From Hufsiella ginkgonis (GTDB lineage: Bacteria; Bacteroidota; Bacteroidia; Sphingobacteriales; Sphingobacteriaceae): a DNA stretch of 64,000 nt. Shown here piece after piece: positions 1-8,636 of this stretch. The DNA is taken from the NCBI RefSeq assembly GCF_009834915.1, contig NZ_WVHS01000001.1:496001-560000 (forward strand), given 5' to 3'. The number at the start of each line of letters is the position of its first letter. The first letter of the stretch is position 1. Below the pieces are notes generated by a model, which was not told the DNA's origin, searched no databases, and saw only the letters and a program-made list of their open reading frames with translations. A program made the position numbers and the translations under genes.

Positions 1-147
1 CACGTCGCCTACCGGGGAAGCCAGGGTAGATGCCGCGCTTTTGCCGCCGGATGAAACCCCGGCATCTATCGATTCACCGGGGTTTTTCGAACATCCTGCG
101 AATAAAGAGAACAGGACTGTTAAACACAACACTTGAAACTTTTTCAT
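1..147 (-). CDS. Lipoprotein, N-terminal part only (cut by window edge)
   Basis: An open frame starts at the ATG at 147 and runs off the left edge, giving 49 codons. The protein begins MKKFQVLCLTVLFSLFAGCS, a short basic start, a hydrophobic stretch and an FAGC lipobox, so it is an exported lipoprotein. The next residues are rich in Ser, Gly and Ala, as in linkers after the lipid anchor. It lies 57 bases after the esterase gene on the same strand and is probably the last visible member of that carbohydrate-degradation operon. The functional domain is outside the window, so the function is unknown. Confidence 0.75.
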   Translation of the reverse strand, partial: MKKFQVLCLTVLFSLFAGCSKNPGESIDAGVSSGGKSAASTLASPVGDV

Positions 148-204
148 ATTGATGTTTTAGATGATTAATGTTCATTTATAGTGTCGAAAGCGTTTATACC
201 CGGT

Positions 205-1719
205 TTACGGCGTTTGGAAAGCCCATTGCTGGCTATTTCCGCCGGTGTTGCTCCATATCTGCACCAGGGCCCCGGTCGTGGTAGAATTGCCCGCCACTTC
301 CATCATCTTATTGCTTTGAACACCCTTGATGGCGTAATAACCGCCTGAGGCAGGTGTGATGATCCATTTCTGGTTGTTGCCGCTGGTGGAATTATAGAGC
401 TGTATCTTCGCACCGTCGGTACTTGATTGGCCGGTTACATCCAGCGATTTACCGCTTTGTACCCCAACGATGCGGTACTGGCCGCCACCGAGGCTGGTCA
501 CCGTCCACCGCTGGTTGTTCTGGCCGCTGTAAGTCCATTGCTGGATCGCGGTGCCGTTCACGGTGCCCTGGGCCGTAGCATCCAGCGCCAGGCCGCTGTT
601 GCGGTTTATGATCTTATAAGTTCCGTCGGCCAGCGCAGAACCGCCGCTTATATAGGGAGCCAGGATCGGCTTCAGCAGGTTAGCGATCTTGATGTGCCCG
701 CTTACGCTCGGATGCACGCCATCGGCATAATCGGAGGTGCCGGAAGTGATCCAACCATTGGTATTAATAAAATGGACCTTCGCGTCTCCTGCGGCAGTAC
801 GTGCGTTTACGGCCGCCTGCGTGGGTGCAGCTTTAAATCCGAGGAAGGTACGCAATACGAAAATTTCGGCGTTTGGATATTTCCCGCGGATGTTTGAAAG
901 GAAAGTAGTATAGGTACTTTGGAACACATTATCAGGCACGTTGTTGGCGTTGTCATTCTGCCCGAGATTAACCACCACCACGTTAGCGGTATATTTTGTA
1001 AAGTCCCAGTTAGGGGAGGACGGGTAAGCGATGGATTGCTGTTTAAAATATTGTACGTCCATGCCGGTACTGGTATAGCCGCTGGTGAGGTTCACCCCGG
1101 GATAAGCGATCTGGGTGTGCTCGGTACCCAATAATTCCGAACAAACCCACCCATAACCGGAAACGTTGGCCTGGCCGCTTGTACCCGTTGCATAACCGGC
1201 GGTGATCGAATCGCCGATGTATTCGATCAGGCTTGCCGATGCGGGCGGTGCACTGGTTACCGCGCCCGCATCGAGGATAAATCCCTGGAAGCTGAACACA
1301 TAACTATAGTCCTTACCCTGGGCAACGCTTACGGTATGAACGCCGTTCGCCAGGGGAGCCGGCGTAAGGTTGATCGTACCGCTGGCATTCACATAGCTTA
1401 CCCACGGACCGTTATCTATTTTAGCATAATAGTTGGTGTTGTTGCCTACCTTGATCTTCACGGTAGTACCGCTAAATTTTACCCTGATATAGGCGCCTCC
1501 CCAATAGCTGACGTATTGGGTGCTGCTGCTGAAATCCCAGCGGCCAAAGTACCTGATATTTGTATCGCCCGGGGCACCATTGGCGGCCGACACGGCTGCG
1601 GTCATTTTGTTGCTCGGTCCGGTTACGGGCGCGTCCGCATTTTGCGAAAGATCGTTTTTCGAGCAGCCGAACGCTATAGCCGACAGCAGGAATAAGAGTG
1701 AAATACTTATTTTTTTCAT
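205..1719 (-). CDS. CE2-like SGNH/GDSL esterase lipoprotein with C-terminal ricin-type lectin domain
   Basis: This is a 504-residue secreted esterase that probably removes acetyl groups from a polysaccharide. It has a lipobox (AIAFGC, Cys19). An N-terminal beta-sandwich at about 52-152 resembles the carbohydrate-esterase-2 N domain. The SGNH hydrolase domain at about 163-355 has block I GDS with Ser171, block III GQND with Asn255, and DGVH with Asp333 and His336, so the catalytic set is complete. Residues about 365-504 form a ricin-B/CBM13-like trefoil with repeated QxW motifs (QQW, NQRW, NQKW, SQQW), likely a sugar-binding module. It lies 23 bases after the DUF5010 gene, suggesting co-transcription. 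Substrate is inferred; acetylated xylan, mannan or pectin are all possible. Confidence 0.88.
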   Translation of the reverse strand: MKKISISLLFLLSAIAFGCSKNDLSQNADAPVTGPSNKMTAAVSAANGAPGDTNIRYFGRWDFSSSTQYVSYWGGAYIRVKFSGTTVKIKVGNNTNYYAKIDNGPWVSYVNASGTINLTPAPLANGVHTVSVAQGKDYSYVFSFQGFILDAGAVTSAPPASASLIEYIGDSITAGYATGTSGQANVSGYGWVCSELLGTEHTQIAYPGVNLTSGYTSTGMDVQYFKQQSIAYPSSPNWDFTKYTANVVVVNLGQNDNANNVPDNVFQSTYTTFLSNIRGKYPNAEIFVLRTFLGFKAAPTQAAVNARTAAGDAKVHFINTNGWITSGTSDYADGVHPSVSGHIKIANLLKPILAPYISGGSALADGTYKIINRNSGLALDATAQGTVNGTAIQQWTYSGQNNQRWTVTSLGGGQYRIVGVQSGKSLDVTGQSSTDGAKIQLYNSTSGNNQKWIITPASGGYYAIKGVQSNKMMEVAGNSTTTGALVQIWSNTGGNSQQWAFQTP

Positions 1720-1742
1720 TTCTTTGGCAGGTTAAGCGGGCA

Positions 1743-3320
1743 TTAAATACTTACGCGGTTGAAATAATTAATGGCCAGAGATCCTGAAACGATCTTCAAC
1801 CTTACCGTGTGCAGGCTGTTGGAAGTAAAAGATTTGGTCCCTGCATCTATCGTCGAATAAACCCCATTCCCGGTGACCGGCAGACTGATGACCGGCAGGT
1901 CTACCCCGTCTACATTGAAGCGAACGGAAGCTGCCTGGTTAGAAGAATACCTGACCTGGAACTTAGAATTACCGGATTTAAAGGGAAGTTCCCTCCATTC
2001 CAGCCATTCATTGGCCTGTGCGCCTGTTACATGCCAGCCGCCGTTTGCATCGCCGGTCTTAACCACATCGATGTCGCCGTCCCGATACATATTCCCGCTG
2101 TTCCCGGCGGTTACGTCGTTAAACGAATCGCATCCTTCAGCTTCTACTTTTAAGGTAGCCGGGTAAGGGTCATTTGAATAACGTCTTACGATATTGATCC
2201 GTTGGTTTGGATAATCGTAATAGGTTACGTCGCTGCTTCTGAAAATGGCGGCATTCTCGGCTACATCGGTAAATCCTTCGAGCAGCGTAAGTGCAGCACC
2301 TGCACCCCGGGTATTGTTCAGCGTAGTAAGGAATGTTTGCCCGTGATTTGCGTCGATAAACATATTGGTGGTCCCCTGCACCACCCTGAAGCCGGCTACG
2401 CCCGAGCCTACGTTCACCCCGTTAAACGTACGCATGGTCCACGGATGGGCCATATCGAACCAGGCGTGTACGGCGTCAGTCACCGCAGGATCATTTACGG
2501 TAGGGTCGCGATCTATCCATGATTTATCAACCACCAGGTAAGGGTTCTGGCCAAATGCCGCGTTAAATTGTGTCCTTATATATTGCAGGATCTTTTTGAG
2601 ATTGCTGTTGCCGTAGTTGTCGGCCCAGTTGGTGCTTACGCCCCAGAAGAATACAACCGGGCGGCCGTTATATTTGAACCTCTTGGCATCAGGTATATTT
2701 TGAAAGGCTGTTTTGATGTTCAGGTCCCAGATGTATTTATAATTGGCCGTATTGCCGCAATCGAATTTCGGATTGGTAGGCTGGTAACCGGCCCCGTTAT
2801 CTACATTGCGGTTGGCTGCCCAGGAGGATGGACAATCGTCGAATACGGCGATCGTAAATTTGCCGGTTACTCCCCTGCGGTCCATCGCCTGGCACAGCAG
2901 CGCCAGTTTTCTTGGATCGCCATGATCTACCGTGGGTACGTTAGGGCTATATCCCCTGCAATTGGCGGCGAAAAAATCTTGCCCGCTATAGGCGAACTCT
3001 TCTACCAGGTTGTCCCACCAATCGTTTTCAACAGCCGATGATTTGTACAGGGGAAGATTATACAGCGTGTTTCCGGCCGGGGTCGGATTTGGTCCGCCGC
3101 CCGACCGTACCGTGCCGTTAAAGCCCACCACTGAGCCGATGAACTGTGTGGCCGCGGATATACTCGCCGCCTGTTTAGGGTTGGAATTTACTTGCTGCGT
3201 CACCGCATCATTTGCCGGTTCTTTTGAACAGGAAAATAGGGTAAGGGCAGTCAGGCCATAAAAGCATGCACTCTTAAGAGGCACGGCAAAAGCACGCGCA
3301 CGGTTTGTCATTCGTTTCAT
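1743..3320 (-). CDS. DUF5010-type secreted lipoprotein, GH71/GH99-like, with C-terminal CBM6-like domain
   Basis: This 525-residue lipoprotein (lipobox LFSC, Cys31) has a central domain at about 55-385 of DUF5010 type. It contains RPVVFFWGV and AHPWTMRTFNG, which align with KPLVVIWGV and IHPWTIGRYG in the gene at 4922-6319, so the two share a TIM-barrel-like fold. Residues about 395-525 look like a CBM6-type beta-sandwich: an AEG start, then an NEWLEW segment and regular beta strands. It probably cleaves or binds a polysaccharide outside the cytoplasm. The family has no firmly assigned activity that I can name. It sits between two carbohydrate esterases on the same strand. Confidence 0.8.
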   Translation of the reverse strand: MKRMTNRARAFAVPLKSACFYGLTALTLFSCSKEPANDAVTQQVNSNPKQAASISAATQFIGSVVGFNGTVRSGGGPNPTPAGNTLYNLPLYKSSAVENDWWDNLVEEFAYSGQDFFAANCRGYSPNVPTVDHGDPRKLALLCQAMDRRGVTGKFTIAVFDDCPSSWAANRNVDNGAGYQPTNPKFDCGNTANYKYIWDLNIKTAFQNIPDAKRFKYNGRPVVFFWGVSTNWADNYGNSNLKKILQYIRTQFNAAFGQNPYLVVDKSWIDRDPTVNDPAVTDAVHAWFDMAHPWTMRTFNGVNVGSGVAGFRVVQGTTNMFIDANHGQTFLTTLNNTRGAGAALTLLEGFTDVAENAAIFRSSDVTYYDYPNQRINIVRRYSNDPYPATLKVEAEGCDSFNDVTAGNSGNMYRDGDIDVVKTGDANGGWHVTGAQANEWLEWRELPFKSGNSKFQVRYSSNQAASVRFNVDGVDLPVISLPVTGNGVYSTIDAGTKSFTSNSLHTVRLKIVSGSLAINYFNRVSI

Positions 3321-3541
3321 AACGGTTTAATTTGGTTAGTAGTAATGTAATGCGCAGATATACAGGATATTATATCCAATGGCGTCGACAACCATCATGC
3401 GGAAACAAAGACCTTGTTTAATCTGGCAAAAAAAAATTCAGGGCGTTAGTTGACGATAAAACTAGCCGGGGAAGATTAATAAATAGCTAATAAATACTTA
3501 ACAAGCCATCCAAAATCAATTACTTTTTCCAATTTGGAGAA

Positions 3542-4870
3542 TTAATATCTTATAATTCCATTTTCCAGGACTAGCGTCTCACTTTTTTTACTGGCGACAT
3601 CAAACCAGTTCACCGTGCTTATTTCATACCTCCAGGTTCCTGTCCCTGTGACACCAGGATCGGCAAAAGTCATCTCAGGCGCCGGCACCGGGGCTGGCTG
3701 ATCGCCATCATTCCAGCGCTGGTAACCGGTTTGCTTGCTGTACCTGGTTTTAACGGTATAGGCAAGTTTTTTAAGCACTTTGCCGTTGCGGTATATAATG
3801 AATGTTTTTATACCGCTTTCAAGGTCGGCATGGGCGTTCCATCTCAATATCACCTGGTTGTTGGCATAACTTGCTGTGAGATGCGTTGGCGACGGCGGTG
3901 GCGTATGGTCCGTCGCCGTGCCTGTAGACATATATTCGACCCATTTTTCGGCAAGTGTGCGGTCCGGGAACCAGCAGGCCGCAAGTTTATCTCCGCGATA
4001 TTTTTTTGCGGGAGCTATTTCCCGGGAAGCGGTATCTCCAAGCCATGCGCCGGAAGTATCCATTTTGCGTAAAACGGATTCTCCCGCCTTAGCCGGAAGT
4101 CGCATCTTAAGGCACACATCCATCCATGGGACAGCCAGGAACCGGAGATCATGGACCTGGTGACCATCCATCGCCGACTCGACAACCGGATTAACCGCAT
4201 GAGCCCACAACGCCCCCTTTTTACGGCCTCTGGCAAAGAGACGTGCATTCATCAGGCAAATATCCCGGATCCCGTTGTGATGTAATACCGGCACACCGGG
4301 CGCGGCCGCCGAATCAGAGATATCTACCCCGCATGATTGTGCGACGGCTACAGCAACGCGTTCCGGGTATTTGCCCGTCATCGCCGTCACCCACATCGAA
4401 CCGCCCGAATGCCCCCAAAGCGCCCACGGGACTTTTTTAATTTCCGGGCGACCGGAGATCGCGGCAAGCGAGTCCAGCATATCCAGGAATACCGGTTCAG
4501 ACCCGTTCGCCGGAACGTACCAGTTGATACAAGCTTTTGAATCGCCGCCGGAAATAAATTTTGGAGCCAGCAATACCGATTGATATTTGCGTGCAAGCTC
4601 CTTCCATTGGATATCATGCATCATTTGCCGTGCATCGCCCTCGCGGGTGCAGCCGTGAAGATGTACGATCACACTACGTATCGTGGTCACGTTCCCGGGA
4701 ATCCAGGCATAACAGGTAGCCTTATCGATCATTACGCCTTTTTTGGCGATGTCGAACTCATAAAACCGGTCGTCACCCTGCTCCTTTTCTGTTAAAGAAA
4801 ACGACAAAAGCAGACCTGCAGCCGTCAGTGTGAACAGGCGGGGCCTAAGATAGTTAATACGCGTTCTCAT
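3542..4870 (-). CDS. Secreted alpha/beta hydrolase (PHB-depolymerase/feruloyl-esterase-like) with fibronectin III domain
   Basis: This 442-residue protein has a hydrophobic N terminus (about 12-25) serving as signal peptide. The hydrolase domain has the strand-turn VIVHLHGC (oxyanion-hole region) and the nucleophile elbow GHSGG with Ser155. Cys residues flank the active-site region as in esterase D/PHB-depolymerase relatives. From about residue 320 a Pro-rich hinge leads into a fibronectin type III domain (strand VILRWNA, then FIIYRNGK) reaching the C terminus. It is probably a surface or periplasmic esterase on plant cell-wall substrates such as feruloyl or acetyl esters. The substrate is inferred from its neighbours only. 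Confidence 0.8.
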   Translation of the reverse strand: MRTRINYLRPRLFTLTAAGLLLSFSLTEKEQGDDRFYEFDIAKKGVMIDKATCYAWIPGNVTTIRSVIVHLHGCTREGDARQMMHDIQWKELARKYQSVLLAPKFISGGDSKACINWYVPANGSEPVFLDMLDSLAAISGRPEIKKVPWALWGHSGGSMWVTAMTGKYPERVAVAVAQSCGVDISDSAAAPGVPVLHHNGIRDICLMNARLFARGRKKGALWAHAVNPVVESAMDGHQVHDLRFLAVPWMDVCLKMRLPAKAGESVLRKMDTSGAWLGDTASREIAPAKKYRGDKLAACWFPDRTLAEKWVEYMSTGTATDHTPPPSPTHLTASYANNQVILRWNAHADLESGIKTFIIYRNGKVLKKLAYTVKTRYSKQTGYQRWNDGDQPAPVPAPEMTFADPGVTGTGTWRYEISTVNWFDVASKKSETLVLENGIIRY

Positions 4871-4921
4871 AAACTCGTGTACGTTATTGGTTGACTACTC
4901 AGGGTTCAGTTTCCGCGCCTG

Positions 4922-6319
4922 CTATTTCGATTTCACGCCGTTTTTGGGCAACGGAATGCTTGGGGGTAAAGCCCTTTTTTTCTTCAATACATCACCTGCG
5001 TACCCTGCCAGGTAGAGATAATAATCATTGGGAATGCCTTCTTCAAATTTCACGAAAGGGCTTGGCCCGACGGGCGGATTGCCGGACACTTTCATAATGG
5101 CGGTCCCTTCATCCACCTCGTCGTACATTGCTACATAAATCTGCCCGGCGCCCTGTTTTATCGCATTAGAGAGCTGCATCCAAAAAAATCGTCCCCTGTT
5201 CCTTGGTATCTGGTCAAATTTGGCGCCCGGATTAAGATTATGCCAGCTAAATCCGGGAAATACCGTAGGGACATATCCCACCTTATTTTGTTTACACCAG
5301 TCGAAATCCCCCCTTTGCACTTCCGCGTAGGCTTGATAAGCTGCTTCGGTCCCGTACCGACCGATGGTCCAGGGATGGATAAGGTCGGCCTTACGGATGA
5401 GGTCGTGCAGGGCCGGGTTCTTTTCGGTGTCCCTGCCCAGTTCGCGCCAATAGGTGGGAACACCCAGCATAATGGCGCAACCGCCGTATACCGGGTCATT
5501 TTGCAGGAAGTCGACGAATTTTGATACAGATTTGGTGGTATAGGAACGGCCGTCGCCGAAACCTACACCCCATATAACTACCAGGGGCTTACCATTATGG
5601 TAGATATAAGTCTGGTTATTGCCCCGGCTGGTCACCTTCATACTGTCAACCAGGTTTTTCCAGTCATCAATCAGCACGGGTACGTCCGCACTATCTCTCA
5701 TACCCGAAAGATCATACATGATCCCTACGGCACGCCCGTATTTCCGGGAGGCATCCAGGGCATCGCCCATGACTTTTAGAAAATGGTTCCTTACTGCCGG
5801 GTTCCTTCGCCTGGTATTCCCTACAAAACGCTGGAGGAACACGCCGTCGAGATGGTACTCTTTCATCCATTTAAACCTGACATCGGTGGTGGAGACATCG
5901 TGATCGCTTGGAAGGTAGGCCGGGCTTCCGTCCGCCAGTGAAAAAGGGGTTTTGTATACTTTTTCATACTCGTTAACCGTGGGCCAGATATCGATCTTCA
6001 GGTTCCCGGGCCCGAATTGCCCCCGTTGCAGGTAATGGCCCCAGCCTCTTCCCGCACCGTCTTCGGGGGTGTTATGCCATCCCTGGTATCCCGCCATGAT
6101 CAGTCCTTTGTAGCTTGGGAACCTCGAAGTCTTACTATGCTTGTTTTGCGCGCTAGCGCCCACCGAAATAAACAGGGCAAACAGGATAAAACGTTTTTTT
6201 GAGCCACTAAAGAGATCGGCAAAGGAAGTAAGTCGCCTTGCAAGGGGTGCGGTTTCAAAAAAGCCTGCAGCATAAACGGCGGCTAACCGGACGATCATTG
6301 GTTTAATAAAGAAATTCAT
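4922..6319 (-). CDS. GH71/GH99-like glycoside hydrolase family protein
   Basis: This 465-residue protein starts its mature domain with IMAGYQGWH, typical of the GH71/GH99-like group. It continues with FKWMKEYHLDGVFLQRF, a KPLVVIWGV strand and HPWTIGRYG. It ends in a segment with MYDEVDEGTAI, carrying acidic residues that may be catalytic. The signal peptide is odd: its hydrophobic core (FILFALFISVGASA, cleavage likely after Ala57) is preceded by about 40 residues. No ATG, GTG or TTG lies closer, so the start must be Met1 or Met8. It is the first gene of the minus-strand carbohydrate run. Related proteins act on alpha-mannans or alpha-glucans; the real substrate here is unknown. Confidence 0.8.
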   Translation of the reverse strand: MNFFIKPMIVRLAAVYAAGFFETAPLARRLTSFADLFSGSKKRFILFALFISVGASAQNKHSKTSRFPSYKGLIMAGYQGWHNTPEDGAGRGWGHYLQRGQFGPGNLKIDIWPTVNEYEKVYKTPFSLADGSPAYLPSDHDVSTTDVRFKWMKEYHLDGVFLQRFVGNTRRRNPAVRNHFLKVMGDALDASRKYGRAVGIMYDLSGMRDSADVPVLIDDWKNLVDSMKVTSRGNNQTYIYHNGKPLVVIWGVGFGDGRSYTTKSVSKFVDFLQNDPVYGGCAIMLGVPTYWRELGRDTEKNPALHDLIRKADLIHPWTIGRYGTEAAYQAYAEVQRGDFDWCKQNKVGYVPTVFPGFSWHNLNPGAKFDQIPRNRGRFFWMQLSNAIKQGAGQIYVAMYDEVDEGTAIMKVSGNPPVGPSPFVKFEEGIPNDYYLYLAGYAGDVLKKKRALPPSIPLPKNGVKSK

Positions 6320-6435
6320 TGATTGGTTAATCAGCTTTTTGTAAAGGGTACAGGCGTCAAAAGAAGCATAACAACTTAAAAAAAGATTAACAAATGATTA
6401 ATGCCGGCACCACAGGCTCGCTGAAAAATTTCTTA

Positions 6436-6482
6436 AAACACTTTGTTATTCAAAGTGTTTGAATTAACTTTGTATAACAAAG
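6436..6482 (+). promoter_or_regulatory. Promoter overlapped by two CTTTG/CAAAG inverted repeats
   Basis: A Bacteroidota-type promoter reads TTTG at 6442-6445, 19 bases, then TAACTTTG at 6465-6472. The -33 element lies inside a perfect palindrome with 10-base arms (AAACACTTTG at 6436-6445, CAAAGTGTTT at 6451-6460, 5-base centre). The -7 element overlaps a second, related palindrome (CTTTG at 6468-6472, CAAAG at 6478-6482). Two related dyads 32 bases apart over both promoter elements suggest a dimeric repressor. The regulator is not identifiable here. It drives the small membrane protein at 6513. Confidence 0.7.
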
Positions 6483-6512
6483 AACTTTTAACAACAATAA
6501 AAATCCAATGAC

Positions 6513-6890
6513 ATGAAGATTTCGAGAACAAAATTCGTTATGCTCTTTCTTGTTTGCGCGTTTGTTTTTCAATTTACCTCAACCTCACTATTGGGACCCG
6601 AAGTCAGGCTTTTTCCTGGCGGGAATAGTGAGTCTTTCCTGGGAATGGGATCGCCGGTAGCGTGGAAGAGCATCGTATCTATCATTTTACTACCTGTCAA
6701 AATCGTTTTGATAGGCCCCCTGGTACCTTTTATCAATTTGTTGAGACAGGAGCCGGATACCCCACCCCCATTTTTTCTGATAGGTTTCACCTTCTACTGG
6801 ACCATTCTTGCGCTTACTATTCATTATTTTTTAAGTAAAAGAAAGAAGCTCATAGAAAGCCCTGGCGATGTTAACCAGCAGCATGGCTGA
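6513..6890 (+). CDS. Small integral membrane protein, unknown function
   Basis: This 125-residue protein has three predicted hydrophobic segments (about 7-25, 51-75 and 87-105), a basic KRKK stretch after the last one and a polar tail. A PDTPPPFF loop precedes the third helix. I do not recognise a family. The start is the first ATG about 40 bases after the -7 box of a well-formed promoter. The palindromes covering that promoter suggest tight control, so this may be a stress- or ligand-responsive membrane protein. The neighbours (a carbohydrate operon on one side, DUF2490 on the other) do not indicate a role. Confidence 0.72.
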   Translation: MKISRTKFVMLFLVCAFVFQFTSTSLLGPEVRLFPGGNSESFLGMGSPVAWKSIVSIILLPVKIVLIGPLVPFINLLRQEPDTPPPFFLIGFTFYWTILALTIHYFLSKRKKLIESPGDVNQQHG

Positions 6891-6958
6891 TGCGAAAGCC
6901 AAAGCCGCAAATTAACCTACTATCGGGAACTTTACGGTGAAGAAGTTGTAAAAGCGTA

Positions 6959-6966
6959 TATATTTG
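6959..6966 (+). promoter_or_regulatory. Candidate -7 element TATATTTG
   Basis: TATATTTG matches the Bacteroidota -7 consensus TAnnTTTG and lies 31 bases before the ATG of the DUF2490 gene. No clear TTTG is found about 19 bases upstream, so this is a partial promoter match. Confidence 0.45.
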
Positions 6967-6997
6967 CAGCGTAATTAACATTAGCTTAATATACGTA

Positions 6998-7720
6998 ATG
7001 CGCCGTCGTCTATCTTTTTTCATAACCCTGCTCTCTTTTTATGTCTCCACAAGCTTTGCACAATCAAATAAGACCGGCACCTGGGGGATCCTGACCTTTG
7101 TGTTACCCAGCAATAAAGATCAACGGTGGGGAGGGTATGCAGAAAGCCAGGCCAGAACTGATGAGCTGTTATTTAACAGGATTTTTTACCATGAATTTAA
7201 AACCGGTATCAGTTATGCGATAGACAATAATTACGTCGCATTAATCGGTACCGGCCGGTATACTACGTATGATTATACGGATTTGGATAAAGGCCCTACC
7301 ACGCGCGAAAACCGTTTATGGGAACAACTCACCTTTACCCAATATCTCAGCCGTATAAAATTTGAACACCGGTACCGTATAGAGCAACGTTGGGTGAATG
7401 CCGGCTACCGCAACAGGTTTCGTTATCGCCTTAACGTTGTTGTGCCCTTCAATCATAAAAGCATGGGCGCAAAAACGGCGTTCCTTTCTGTTTTCGACGA
7501 GATCTTTCTTAACAATGAACAGCCGCATTTCGAACGGAACCGGGTCGCGGCTTCGCTCGGGTACCAGCTTTCTTCTTCAATAACCCTACAGGCCGGATGG
7601 CTTAACCAGTATAATAATACCCTTGCAGGCACTAACGACAAAAACAACCTGCTGATTAACGTTTCCTACCAGATTAAGCGTAAAAAACCGTCGGAACAAC
7701 TTCCTACCGTAAAAGATTAA
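6998..7720 (+). CDS. DUF2490 family outer-membrane-type protein
   Basis: The 240-residue product has a signal peptide (cleavage near FAQ, about residue 22). Its beta-rich body resembles DUF2490: GTWG near the mature N terminus, then amphipathic strands such as FEHRYRIEQRW and FRYRLNVVVPF, ending with NNTLAGTNDKNNLLINVSY. DUF2490 proteins are predicted small outer-membrane barrels in Bacteroidota with no fixed role. It is probably monocistronic, because a terminator-like hairpin follows at 7968-8000 before the next gene. Confidence 0.82.
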   Translation: MRRRLSFFITLLSFYVSTSFAQSNKTGTWGILTFVLPSNKDQRWGGYAESQARTDELLFNRIFYHEFKTGISYAIDNNYVALIGTGRYTTYDYTDLDKGPTTRENRLWEQLTFTQYLSRIKFEHRYRIEQRWVNAGYRNRFRYRLNVVVPFNHKSMGAKTAFLSVFDEIFLNNEQPHFERNRVAASLGYQLSSSITLQAGWLNQYNNTLAGTNDKNNLLINVSYQIKRKKPSEQLPTVKD

Positions 7721-8043
7721 TTATGGAGCGTGTAATACCCTTCGTGGTACCGCAGGGACCCGGAACAATCGCCGATGTTCTGCAACCCGGTAACGTACAT
7801 AGGTTCGATGCTTTCATTTGCACAGTTGTGAAAAGCCTCTTTTCATAACCGGTTTGCAGGTGTTGATCGCCCCTTCCCTGATCCTTTCCCCCTGAACCCC
7901 ACCATATCCCCGGTAAAAATGGCCCGGGTCATGGTAGCCAGATACTTCCGGGCGTACCGAATTATCTAAAGCCCTGGCCGAAAGATCCGGGCTTTTGTTT
8001 TATATTTATTTTTCCGGAGCGTAAACACACCTGAATCCTGATT
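7721..8043. other. Intergenic region, 323 bases, with possible minus-strand coding remnant
   Basis: No intact gene is seen. On the minus strand an open stretch from about 7840 down to a TAA at 7717-7719 reads CANESIEPMYVTGLQNIG followed by GYYTLHN. It looks protein-like but has an in-frame stop just upstream and no start, so it may be the tail of a decayed gene. The right part contains the hairpin at 7968-8000 and an AT-rich stretch before the reductase start at 8044. Confidence 0.4.
7968..8000 (+). terminator. Terminator-like hairpin
   Basis: The arms AAAGCCC (7968-7974) and GGGCTTT (7989-7995) are perfectly complementary with a 14-base loop, followed by a T-rich run. It would end plus-strand transcripts arriving from the DUF2490 gene, although it lies about 250 bases after that stop codon. 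Confidence 0.55.
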
Positions 8044-8616
8044 ATGCCAGCTACATTCACCCTAACCATCCACATGGTGGCAAGCCTTGACGGAATGATC
8101 GCGAAAAATGACAATAGCGTTTCGTGGTTCGAGACGACCGATTTTTACGAGAAAGGCATTATCCTGACTGAACAGGACACCAAGGCATTCCTGGAAACCA
8201 TTGACTGTTATGTGATGGGCAGCCGCACTTATGAACACGCGCTGGAGCTTTCCAAATCCTATGGATGGCCTTATGGCGATAAGCCGACCATCGTACTCAC
8301 CCACCGTGACCTTCCCGCAGGAAGACCGAATATTGAAATGTATTCGGGCGATTTAGCCCAACTCGTGAATGAACGGTTAAAACCTGTCTACCAGAATGTA
8401 TGGTTGGCAGGGGGTGCGTCACTTGCGACAGATTTCATCCGTTTAAAATTAGCCGACGAAATAAGGTTATCCATTATTCCCATTGTTTTGGGAGACGGAA
8501 AGTCCTTTTTTGAACAGGCCGGCCAGGAACAGGCATTACACCTGAAAAACGTTACCGCTTACAAAAACGGGATGGTGGAATTACATTACGAAATAAAAAA
8601 ACATTCCGACAAATAA
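8044..8616 (+). CDS. Dihydrofolate-reductase-like RibD C-terminal domain protein
   Basis: The 190-residue single-domain protein belongs to the RibD_C/YyaP-YwjB group of stand-alone NADPH-dependent reductases. It shows the N-terminal HMVASLDGMIA strand and loop, a CYVMGSRTYEHAL segment, KPTIVLTHRDLP, the cofactor glycine motif WLAGGASLATDFI, and the terminal IPIVLGDGKSFFE. It is cytoplasmic with no signal peptide. Family members are usually annotated as dihydrofolate reductase family proteins, but the substrate is rarely known and folate reduction is not implied. It ends 20 bases before the M1 peptidase gene and may be co-transcribed with it. Confidence 0.85.
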   Translation: MPATFTLTIHMVASLDGMIAKNDNSVSWFETTDFYEKGIILTEQDTKAFLETIDCYVMGSRTYEHALELSKSYGWPYGDKPTIVLTHRDLPAGRPNIEMYSGDLAQLVNERLKPVYQNVWLAGGASLATDFIRLKLADEIRLSIIPIVLGDGKSFFEQAGQEQALHLKNVTAYKNGMVELHYEIKKHSDK

Positions 8617-8636
8617 AAGACAACACACCCTTAACC

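Noticed and set aside
3365..3377. Short palindrome GGATAT-T-ATATCC
   Set aside because: It is AT-rich and short, sits in a 221-base spacer and has no promoter element or T tract beside it.
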